Positions 8,051 through 14,166 of a stretch of DNA of 29,475 bases are shown here, piece after piece. The notes below the pieces were generated by a model that had not been told where the DNA came from, did no database searches, and saw only the letters and a program-made list of their open reading frames with translations. How positions within the stretch are numbered: position 1 is the first letter of the stretch; each line of letters starts with the position of its first letter. A program made the translations under genes and the position numbers. This DNA comes from an uncultured Verrucomicrobia subdivision 3 bacterium (GTDB lineage: Bacteria > Verrucomicrobiota > Verrucomicrobiae > Limisphaerales > UBA11358), in NCBI GenBank assembly GCA_903847285.1, contig CAINDH010000173.1, positions 1-29,475 on the forward strand, read 5' to 3'.

Positions 8051-9370
8051 ATGTCTCCCCAAGTATCAGCCGAATTTGTCCGCAGTCAGATGCCCGAGAG
8101 CGGCCTATTCGCCGGGCTGGAATGGCGCGTCTCTCCGACTCCGTTTCCGCTAGGCGAAAAGTTGGCGGAGGAAATTGATTCTTTGGGGCGGGTGCTGTTG
8201 CAATTTTATCGCGCCGCCAATCTGCTCTATCGCAAAAGCGTCGAGGGCAAACAGCCGGAGTGGGTTGCGCGCTGGCTCGATCTTGGCAAGCCCGCCGAAC
8301 TCATCGCGATGCAGCGCTCGGCGGCATTCAAGAACGATGTGCCGCGCGTGATCCGTCCGGACATTTTGCTGAAAGAAACTGGTTTTAGCATCACGGAGTT
8401 GGATTCTGTGCCGGGCGGCATCGGGCTGACTGGGTGGTTGAACCAGACATATTCAAGACCTGAAATTGGAAACCTGAAACCAGAAATTCTGGGCGGTGCG
8501 GACGGAATGTTGCGCGGGTTTGAAAGTATTTTCGGCGATGCGAAACGCGTTCGCCTCATCATCTCGGAAGAAGCTAAAACTTACCGGCCAGAAATGGAAT
8601 GGGTGGCTGCGCAACTAGGTTCACGCTTTACGGTTCACGATTCGGAATTTGACGACTTCGTGGAGGGCGATGCCGTTTACCGATTTTTTGAGTTGTTCGA
8701 TTTGCCGAACGTGGCGAATGCGCGAAAGATATTTGAGCTCGCGGCGGATAAGAAAATTCGCCTCACGCCGCCGCCCAAGCCGCTGTTCGAGGAAAAGATG
8801 CTATTCGCGTTGCTGTGGAATCGGAACCTGCAGCATTTTTGGCGGCAGGAGTTGGGCGCAGGTTTTCTTGTCCGGCTCAAAAAAATTATTCCCTACACTT
8901 GGCTTGTGGATCCAACGCCGTTGCCGCCGCACGCCGCTATCCCCGAACTGAACCTCACGGACTGGACGCAGCTTAGTGCTATGTCGCAGAAGGAGCGCGA
9001 TTTGATTTTGAAGGTGTCTGGTTTTTCGGAGAACGCCTGGGGCGCACGTGGAGTTTTTCTTGGCAGCGATTTGCCGCTGGCCGATTGGAGCGTGGCGGTG
9101 GATGCGGCTCTGAAAAATTTTGAAACGTCGCCGAGCGTGTTGCAGCGTTTCCATAAACCGAAGGTGGTCGAGAGCAGCTGGTTTAATTTCACCAAAAACG
9201 AAGTCGTGCCTATGCCGGGGCGGGCGCGACTTTGTCCCTATTATTTTGTCAGCGGGGAAGGGGATGCGATGCGTCCGACGCTCGGTGGTGTGCTGGCGAC
9301 GATTGTTCCAGCTGATAAAAAAATTGTTCACGGGATGTCGGACGCGGTGCTGTCGCCGTGTTCGATTTGA
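8051..9370 (+). CDS. uncharacterised protein, possibly ATP-grasp-like
   Basis: A 439-residue soluble protein that I cannot name. Several segments suggest an ATP-grasp ligase fold of the glutathionylspermidine-synthase/circularly-permuted kind. VIRPDILLKETGFSITELDSV (about 98-118) fits the substrate-domain pattern 'R-x-D-...-E-x-D/N'. LILKVSGFSENAWGARGVFL (about 319-338) fits a nucleotide-binding lysine followed by a Gly-rich loop. SPSVLQRFHKPKVV fits the later strand. A short 14-bp tandem repeat sits inside the gene at 8459-8486, encoding about nine residues after GLTGWLNQ, probably a surface loop. No Shine-Dalgarno is clear upstream of the ATG. No neighbour suggests a pathway; the downstream tRNA gene is convergent, 13 bases away. 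The fold is inference, the gene itself is secure. Confidence 0.75.
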   Translation: MSPQVSAEFVRSQMPESGLFAGLEWRVSPTPFPLGEKLAEEIDSLGRVLLQFYRAANLLYRKSVEGKQPEWVARWLDLGKPAELIAMQRSAAFKNDVPRVIRPDILLKETGFSITELDSVPGGIGLTGWLNQTYSRPEIGNLKPEILGGADGMLRGFESIFGDAKRVRLIISEEAKTYRPEMEWVAAQLGSRFTVHDSEFDDFVEGDAVYRFFELFDLPNVANARKIFELAADKKIRLTPPPKPLFEEKMLFALLWNRNLQHFWRQELGAGFLVRLKKIIPYTWLVDPTPLPPHAAIPELNLTDWTQLSAMSQKERDLILKVSGFSENAWGARGVFLGSDLPLADWSVAVDAALKNFETSPSVLQRFHKPKVVESSWFNFTKNEVVPMPGRARLCPYYFVSGEGDAMRPTLGGVLATIVPADKKIVHGMSDAVLSPCSI

Positions 9371-9383
9371 GGCTTCGAGAAAG

Positions 9384-9458
9384 TGGAGCCAGCTGTCGGG
9401 ATTGAACCGACGACCGACGGTTTACAAAACCGTTGCTCTACCGCTGAGCTAAGCTGGC
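9384..9458 (-). tRNA. tRNA-Thr (anticodon TGT), 3' CCA encoded
   Basis: On the minus strand 9458-9384 folds as a complete cloverleaf: acceptor GCCAGCT paired with AGCTGGC, D-arm GCTC-AGCGGTA-GAGC, anticodon stem ACGGT/ACCGT with loop TTTGTAA (anticodon TGT, reading ACN threonine codons), short variable loop, T-arm GTCGG-TTCAATC-CCGAC. The discriminator is T and CCA is present in the DNA at 9386-9384. It is convergent with the gene ending at 9370. Confidence 0.96.
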
Positions 9459-9876
9459 TTCCGAGGGGCGCAAACCGTGCCAGCGTAGTTGGTGTTCGTC
9501 AAGGCAGGTTTTCTTCTTAGCTCACAGATATAACAGATATATTAGGCTGACATTTTTCCCGGAGCTGTCCAATTTTCTAAGGATAACGGTGGACATGTGT
9601 CCTATTGCAAGGCTGCCAAGTGTATTTTAAGCGCTTGGTTTGACGTTTACAGAGGAGTTTCCCCCCAGAATAAAAAAATAATTGAATGGTTATCTAGTTT
9701 TTCCTGGGTTTTACCGGTTGTTAATAGATTGTGAATAATTATTCTGGACACTGGCATCACGTTTGCTAAAACGGTGCTGTCGCGGTTGCAGAAGGCAATC
9801 AAGTGAACAAAGTCGTAATTATATAAACCCGCCTGCTGTTCGTTCACGCCGCGTAATAAAAGAAAGCAAACATCAA
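9459..9876. other. 418-base regulatory gap upstream of the first pilin gene
   Basis: No gene is convincing here. It holds a degenerate CACAGATAT repeat (about 9523-9545), TGTCC/GGACA half-sites at 9566-9570, 9591-9595 and 9598-9602, an imperfect CCAAG...CTTGG inverted repeat (9616-9638), the sigma-54-type promoter at 9751-9767 and a leader of about 100 bases. The stretch is A+T-rich relative to the flanking genes, as expected for a regulated upstream region. Confidence 0.5.
9751..9767 (+). promoter_or_regulatory. sigma-54 (RpoN) type promoter of pilin gene 1
   Basis: The 17-base sequence ctggcatcacgtttgct fits the -24/-12 consensus YTGGCAYNRNNNTTGCW, with GG at 9753-9754 and GC at 9765-9766 separated by exactly ten bases. 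The initiation site would be near 9778, giving a leader of about 100 bases before the ATG at 9877. Pilin genes in several phyla are known to be RpoN-dependent, which makes the match more believable. Confidence 0.75.
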
Positions 9877-10248
9877 ATGAAAACGAACAAAAACCTCCGT
9901 AATGCGGGTTTCACCCTGGTGGAAATCATGATCGTCGTGGCCATCATCGGCCTCCTCGCGGCGATTGCGATTCCGAACTTTGTGAAAGCGCGCGCTCAAT
10001 CGCAGGCCAACGCTTGCATCAACAACCTCCGCCAGATGGATGCGGCGGTTAACCAGTTCGCGCTGGAAAACGGCAAGAAATCCACGGACACCGTGGCCTA
10101 TCCGACCGACTTGACAGCCTACATCAAGTTGAACTCGGCTGGCAGCATTCCTCCGTGCCCCGCAGGCGGCGCCTACACCACCACGGTGGTTCAGTCCAGC
10201 CCGACCTGCTCGTTGAGCACGCTCACGCCGGCTCACAAACTCCCGTAA
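9877..10248 (+). CDS. type IV pilin/GspG-like major pilin candidate (copy 1)
   Basis: A 123-residue prepilin with a short basic leader (MKTNKNLRNAG) and the class III processing site G/FTLVEIMIVVAIIGLLAAIA; Glu5 of the mature protein is present. The small C-terminal domain carries SIPPCPAGGAY and a second Cys (PTCSLST), likely a disulphide-bounded loop. The frame is open upstream to 9763, but the ATG at 9877 gives the correct leader length, so I chose it. There is no strong Shine-Dalgarno. The gene has its own sigma-54-type promoter (9751-9767) and terminator (10266-10300), so it is a monocistronic, potentially highly expressed unit. A paralogue follows at 10443. Confidence 0.92.
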   Translation: MKTNKNLRNAGFTLVEIMIVVAIIGLLAAIAIPNFVKARAQSQANACINNLRQMDAAVNQFALENGKKSTDTVAYPTDLTAYIKLNSAGSIPPCPAGGAYTTTVVQSSPTCSLSTLTPAHKLP

Positions 10249-10265
10249 GCTGTTAGGAATTCATC

Positions 10266-10300
10266 AAACCCAAGGCGAAAGCCTTGGGTTTTTTGTTTTC
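10266..10300 (+). terminator. Rho-independent terminator after pilin gene 1
   Basis: An 11-bp perfect stem (aaacccaaggc, 10266-10276, with gccttgggttt, 10281-10291) closed by a GAAA tetraloop and followed by a T-rich tract (ttttgtttt). It starts 17 bases after the pilin stop codon. Confidence 0.93.
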
Positions 10301-10326
10301 CATCTGAAGTTTTTGAACTTTCGATT

Positions 10327-10343
10327 CTGGCACTTTGAATGCT
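10327..10343 (+). promoter_or_regulatory. sigma-54 (RpoN) type promoter of pilin gene 2
   Basis: The sequence ctggcactttgaatgct carries a perfect -24 element (TGGCAC) and a near-consensus -12 element (ATGCT in place of TTGCT), with GG (10329-10330) and GC (10341-10342) ten bases apart. It lies 99 bases before the ATG at 10443, almost the same distance as the equivalent site of pilin gene 1. Confidence 0.65.
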
Positions 10344-10442
10344 AATTTAGGAACGACGATTCCGGTGGGCAATTTTGTGGACAACAACGTTATCATCATA
10401 TCAACCCGCCTGCCGGGGGTTCACATCGTCAACAGACATAAA

Positions 10443-10823
10443 ATGAAAACCACCCGGACAACTGGTTTGGGAGGGTTCACCTTGGTAGAAATTATGATTG
10501 TCGTGGCCATCATTGCATTGTTGGCGGCGATTGTGATTCCTAACTTGATGCGGGCGGGTGCCCGGTCGCAGGCCACCACCTGCATCAACAACCTTCGCCA
10601 ACTGGACACGGCCATTCAGCAGTTTTCCGTTGAAAACGGAAAGCATGTTGGCGACGTGGTCAATTATCCGAATGACCTGACGGCATACATCCGGCTGAAT
10701 CGAAACGGTTCGATTCCTCCGTGCCCGGCCAGGGGCGATTATTCCCTGAACACCGTCGGCAAACAGCCGTCGGCATTTTGTTCATTGGGTTCGACGGTCA
10801 CACCGAATCACGTCCAGCAGTAA
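10443..10823 (+). CDS. type IV pilin/GspG-like pilin (copy 2, tandem paralogue)
   Basis: A 126-residue prepilin with leader MKTTRTTGLGG and cleavage/assembly segment FTLVEIMIVVAIIALLAAIV. It matches copy 1 throughout (CINNLRQ, YP.DLTAYI.LN..GSIPPCPA), with most change in the C-terminal loop (SAFCSLGSTVTPNHVQQ). ATG at 10443 is chosen because it yields the same short leader as copy 1; the frame is open back to 10335. The leader DNA also resembles that of copy 1 (aacccgcctgc and gttcac blocks). Its own sigma-54-type promoter and terminator make it an independent unit. It could be a minor or alternative pilin. Which copy forms the fibre cannot be read from sequence. Confidence 0.9.
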   Translation: MKTTRTTGLGGFTLVEIMIVVAIIALLAAIVIPNLMRAGARSQATTCINNLRQLDTAIQQFSVENGKHVGDVVNYPNDLTAYIRLNRNGSIPPCPARGDYSLNTVGKQPSAFCSLGSTVTPNHVQQ

Positions 10824-10841
10824 ACTGGATGTCAAAATCAC

Positions 10842-10872
10842 GGCGCAAGGCGTTGGGCCTTGCGCCTTTTTA
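10842..10872 (+). terminator. Rho-independent terminator after pilin gene 2
   Basis: A perfect 10-bp stem (ggcgcaaggc at 10842-10851 with gccttgcgcc at 10857-10866), 5-base loop gttgg, then ttttta. It lies 18 bases after the stop codon and separates the pilin gene from the ABC transporter operon. Confidence 0.93.
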
Positions 10873-10948
10873 TTGGTGCGATGTGTTTGACTCGTCGACT
10901 TATTTTCGTTAGGAAATTGCGCGTGAACCTAGGATTCATTGATTTGAA

Positions 10949-11701
10949 ATGACGGCTATTTTACAAACCCAGAAACTGCGCGTGGAATATCGCAGCCGCG
11001 AACTCCGCCAGCCCGCAAAAGTGGCGTTGCATGGGCTGGATCTTGAAGTCAGGGCAGGGGAGGTTTTCGGTTTCCTGGGGCCGAATGGTGCCGGCAAGAC
11101 CACCACGATGAATGTGCTGCTGGGTTTTGTTCCTTTGACCGGCGGCGAGGCAAGCTTGTTTGGAATTGATGTCCGCCAGCCGATTTCCCGGCAGCGCATC
11201 GGCTATTTACCAGAGCTTACTTACTATTATAAATTTCTCACAGCTGAAGAAATCCTCCGGTTTTATGGAACCATTTTTGGCATCGCACGGGGTGAACTGG
11301 ATGTTCGCATCGCCAATCTCTTGAAACTTGTTGAACTGGAACATGCGGCCAAGCGGCCAATCAAATCTTACTCCAAAGGAATGCAGCAGCGCGTCGGCCT
11401 CGCCCAGGCGCTGATAAATAATCCCGACTTACTCATTCTCGATGAACCCACCAGCGGCCTTGATCCGCTGGGCCGTATGAAAGTGCGCGAAATTATTCAG
11501 CGCCTAAAGAACGAGGGCAAAACCGTTTTTTTCTCCTCCCACGAATTGGGTGAAGTTGAAACGGTTTGTGACCGCGTGGCGATCGTTCATCAAGGCGAAC
11601 TCAAGGCGGTCGGCACGGTCGCCGAAATTTCCGTCGGCTCCACCAATCTTGAACAAGCATTTCTCAAAATCGTTGGCGCTCAACCTACCCCGTTGCCATG
11701 A
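10949..11701 (+). CDS. ABC transporter ATP-binding protein, PilH-like candidate
   Basis: A 250-residue ABC ATPase with Walker A GPNGAGKTT (about 44-52), signature YSKGMQQRVGLAQAL (about 141-155), Walker B LLILDEPTSGLDP (about 161-173) and SSHELGEVETVC. It belongs to the CcmA-like class that pairs with ABC-2 permeases. The next gene, an integral membrane permease, starts inside its stop codon (ATGA at 11698-11701). It lies directly downstream of two pilin genes. In Myxococcus xanthus the pilA region carries an ABC ATPase (PilH), a permease (PilI) and a third protein (PilG) needed for pili, so a pilus-linked role is a reasonable inference. A general exporter is the alternative. Confidence 0.93.
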   Translation: MTAILQTQKLRVEYRSRELRQPAKVALHGLDLEVRAGEVFGFLGPNGAGKTTTMNVLLGFVPLTGGEASLFGIDVRQPISRQRIGYLPELTYYYKFLTAEEILRFYGTIFGIARGELDVRIANLLKLVELEHAAKRPIKSYSKGMQQRVGLAQALINNPDLLILDEPTSGLDPLGRMKVREIIQRLKNEGKTVFFSSHELGEVETVCDRVAIVHQGELKAVGTVAEISVGSTNLEQAFLKIVGAQPTPLP

Positions 11702-12477
11702 ATAAAATTCTCGCGCTTGCTGGCGTCGTTATCAAGGAACTCTATCGCCGCAAAGATTTTTACGTCCTCTTTTTCCTTACCGCGCTGCTCACGCTCGGTG
11801 CGGGGGCAATTAACTTTTTCCACGACGATAAAATCATCCGCATCGTCAAAGATGCGTGCCTGCTGCTGATTTGGATTTCCGCTCTCGTCATCACCATCAC
11901 GACCACCGCCCGACAAATTCCGGCCGAACGTGAGGCGCGCACTATCTTTCCGTTGCTGGCCAAACCAGTTTCACGCGCACAGGTCATCCTTGGAAAATTT
12001 CTCGGCTGCTGGCTCGCGTCCGGCGTGGCGCTGGTTGTCTTCTATTTATTCTTTGCCGTCGTTACTGGCTCGCACGAACATATCTGGCCGCTCGTGATTT
12101 ATTTTCAAGCCGTCTGGATGCAATGGTTCATGCTCGGCATCGTCACCGCGATGGTGTTGCTGGGCTCAATTTATTTTGCGGCACCCTCATCCACCACCAC
12201 GATTTCCTTTATCACTGTCGTGGGCATTCTGGCATTAGGGACGCACTTGAACACGATCGCACTCTCCCAGCCGAAGCCTATCCAGGGCATTCTCTCGGCA
12301 ATCTATTTTGCCATGCCGCATCTGGAGTTGTATGACCTGCGCGATTTTGTGGTCTATAACCAGCCCGCCGTTCCCTGGCTGGCAATGGCCGAGGCAACGG
12401 CTTACGCCATCGTGTGGGCGGGAATTTTTCTGTTGCTCGCTTTGCTAGGTTTTCGTCGTAAAGGTTTGACCACCTGA
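11698..12477 (+). CDS. ABC-2 type transporter permease, PilI-like candidate
   Basis: A 259-residue polytopic membrane protein with about six predicted helices (near 21-40, 54-74, 103-123, 139-160, 166-186 and 231-252). The cytoplasmic motif IPAEREARTIFPLLAKPVSRAQ between helices 2 and 3 is the hallmark of ABC-2 permeases. It is translationally coupled to the ATPase upstream (4-base overlap) and to the TPR gene downstream (stop and start share a base, TGATG at 12475-12479). It should form the membrane channel of the ATPase at 10949-11701. The substrate is unknown. Confidence 0.9.
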   Translation: MNKILALAGVVIKELYRRKDFYVLFFLTALLTLGAGAINFFHDDKIIRIVKDACLLLIWISALVITITTTARQIPAEREARTIFPLLAKPVSRAQVILGKFLGCWLASGVALVVFYLFFAVVTGSHEHIWPLVIYFQAVWMQWFMLGIVTAMVLLGSIYFAAPSSTTTISFITVVGILALGTHLNTIALSQPKPIQGILSAIYFAMPHLELYDLRDFVVYNQPAVPWLAMAEATAYAIVWAGIFLLLALLGFRRKGLTT

Positions 12478-13322
12478 TGAAATTTTCCCCGCTCGCCATC
12501 CTTGTGCTGTTGCTGGTGCTGGCATTCACGCTGGCCACCCGGCTCCTGCCGCAAGCTCCAACTTGGAGCGAGCACGGTAAGTCTGGCAACCTCTTTGGCA
12601 TGATGTTCGGCGATGGTCGCAAACTTTTCGCCAACCAGTTTTTTACTATGGCCGATGTTTATTTTCACAGCGGCTACTACCCGTCCATCTTCGATAAAAA
12701 ATCCGAGGAGCAAAAAGAAATCATAGCCGCCAGCCACGGAAAAAAAGAATCGGAAGAGGATGAAAAAAACGAAGACTTCCTCGGCAAACCAAAGGACTGG
12801 CTGGATGCCTTTGGCCGCAACTTTCGCATCGTCCAGCACACGCATCTGGAAGCGGGCAAGGAGCGTGAAATCCTTCCGTGGCTGCGCCTGGCCGCCGATC
12901 TAGATCCGCAGAAGATTGAAACCTACACTGTCGGCGCGTTTTTTCTGCGCGAACATCTGCAGCGTCCAGATCAGGCAGTGGATTTTCTCCGCGAAGGGCT
13001 GAGGGCCAATCCGGATAGTTGCGAACTTATCTTCGAACTGGGCCGCATCTACTACGAAAGCCGCCACGATTTAGACCGCGCCCGTAATATCTGGCTGCTC
13101 GGCGTGAATAAATTTTTCAAGCTCGCGCCAGACCGGCAGAAGGAAGACAAACTCATTTTTGAAGAAATTGTCGTGCACCTCGCGCGGCTGGAAGATGATG
13201 CTGGGCGTTACGAGGAAGCCATCAACTGGTTTCACGTCGCCCAAAAAGTTTCGCCCGTCCCCGGCGCGTTGCAGGGGCAGATTGACGCGCTCCAGAAAAA
13301 AATTTCCGCCAAGCAGCCGTGA
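12477..13322 (+). CDS. membrane-anchored TPR-like protein
   Basis: A 281-residue protein with one N-terminal hydrophobic segment (about 5-20, LAILVLLLVLAFTLAT) serving as anchor or uncleaved signal, then an extracytoplasmic helical body. A highly charged stretch at about 66-100 (rich in K, E and D) precedes helical repeats in the style of TPRs: LRLAADLDPQKIETYTVGAF, FLREGLRANPDSCELIFELG, ARLEDDAGRYEEAINWFHVA. It is the third cistron after the ABC ATPase and permease, and start/stop overlap makes coupling certain. It may tether the exporter to a partner such as the pilus machine. That is inference from context. Orthology to Myxococcus PilG is not demonstrated. Confidence 0.85.
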   Translation: MKFSPLAILVLLLVLAFTLATRLLPQAPTWSEHGKSGNLFGMMFGDGRKLFANQFFTMADVYFHSGYYPSIFDKKSEEQKEIIAASHGKKESEEDEKNEDFLGKPKDWLDAFGRNFRIVQHTHLEAGKEREILPWLRLAADLDPQKIETYTVGAFFLREHLQRPDQAVDFLREGLRANPDSCELIFELGRIYYESRHDLDRARNIWLLGVNKFFKLAPDRQKEDKLIFEEIVVHLARLEDDAGRYEEAINWFHVAQKVSPVPGALQGQIDALQKKISAKQP

Positions 13323-13352
13323 CAAATTTCCGCACTCTGCTTTAATTTCCGC

Positions 13353-14015
13353 GTGAAAGCACGCACTTCCAAAATCAAACGCCACACGCTGGAGACGCAA
13401 ATTTCTGTCCGCCTCAATCTGGACGGCAAAGGGAAATCCAAAATCGCCACTGGCATCCCTTTCTTCGATCACATGCTCACCTTGTTCGCCAAGCACGCGA
13501 CGGTGGATTTAGAATTGCATTGCCACGGCGATCTTGAAGTCGATGCTCATCACACCGTCGAAGACTGTGGCATTGCACTTGGTCAAGCCATTGCCGCCGC
13601 GCTCGGCGATAAACGGGGCATCCGTCGCTACGGTCACGGCTTTCATCCGCATAATCCATTTACCGGTGAAGCCTATGTGCCGATGGATGAATGTCTCGCC
13701 CGCTGCGTGGTGGACTTTAGTGGTCGCCCGTTCCTGGTCTGGCGCGGACTTGACAAGTTTTCACAGAAGAAAATTTCCGACGCGGAAAAAAATCAGGACG
13801 TTTCCAGCACTTTCCGTTTTGGCCTCGCCCGAGAGTTTTTTCAGGGTTTCACGAATGAAGCCCGATGCAACCTCCATCTAGAACTGCTCTACGGTGACGA
13901 ACCGCATCACATTGTCGAGGGTCTCTTCAAAGCTTTCGCTCGCGCCGTGGATGCGGCGCGCCGCCACGACCCGCGCATAGCCGGGCAACTGCCCAGCACC
14001 AAGGGCAAACTATAG
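13353..14015 (+). CDS. hisB: imidazoleglycerol-phosphate dehydratase
   Basis: Catalyses the sixth step of histidine synthesis, dehydrating imidazole-glycerol phosphate to imidazole-acetol phosphate. Motifs seen are ATGIPFFDHML (about 32-42), the Mn-binding DAHHTVEDCGIALGQ (about 64-78), PMDECLARCVVDFSGRP, and PHHIVEGLFKAFARA near the end, finishing with the usual LPSTKGKL. At 220 residues it is longer than the common length near 195: about 11-12 extra residues precede VPMDE (HGFHPHNPFTG region) and about 12 more follow the SGRP segment (KFSQKKISDAEKNQDVSS). The start is GTG at 13353; no ATG in frame is better placed. No other his gene is nearby. It lies 30 bases after the TPR gene and might be co-transcribed. 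Confidence 0.96.
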   Translation: MKARTSKIKRHTLETQISVRLNLDGKGKSKIATGIPFFDHMLTLFAKHATVDLELHCHGDLEVDAHHTVEDCGIALGQAIAAALGDKRGIRRYGHGFHPHNPFTGEAYVPMDECLARCVVDFSGRPFLVWRGLDKFSQKKISDAEKNQDVSSTFRFGLAREFFQGFTNEARCNLHLELLYGDEPHHIVEGLFKAFARAVDAARRHDPRIAGQLPSTKGKL

Positions 14016-14166
14016 TAGGTGGCGGTGCTGGGTCGGTTTGATTTTGTCCCTTCTCCTGACTGCGTTGGCAGAGCGGGGGAGAGTTGCAGCGTGTTACACA
14101 GCCTCGAAAATCCAAATTGCAAATCCTGCCGCAAAGTCTGCAGTCCACCTAGTTTGCGGTCCAAGA

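Noticed and set aside
9763..9876. Longer N-terminus for pilin gene 1 (and 10335-10442 for gene 2)
   Set aside because: Both extensions would start inside or within a base of the -12 promoter element and place the prepilin leader 40 or more residues from the start. The ATGs at 9877 and 10443 give normal short leaders.
10813..10828. Small ccag/ctgg hairpin across the stop of pilin gene 2
   Set aside because: Only four pairs, and the strong terminator directly downstream explains the end of transcription.
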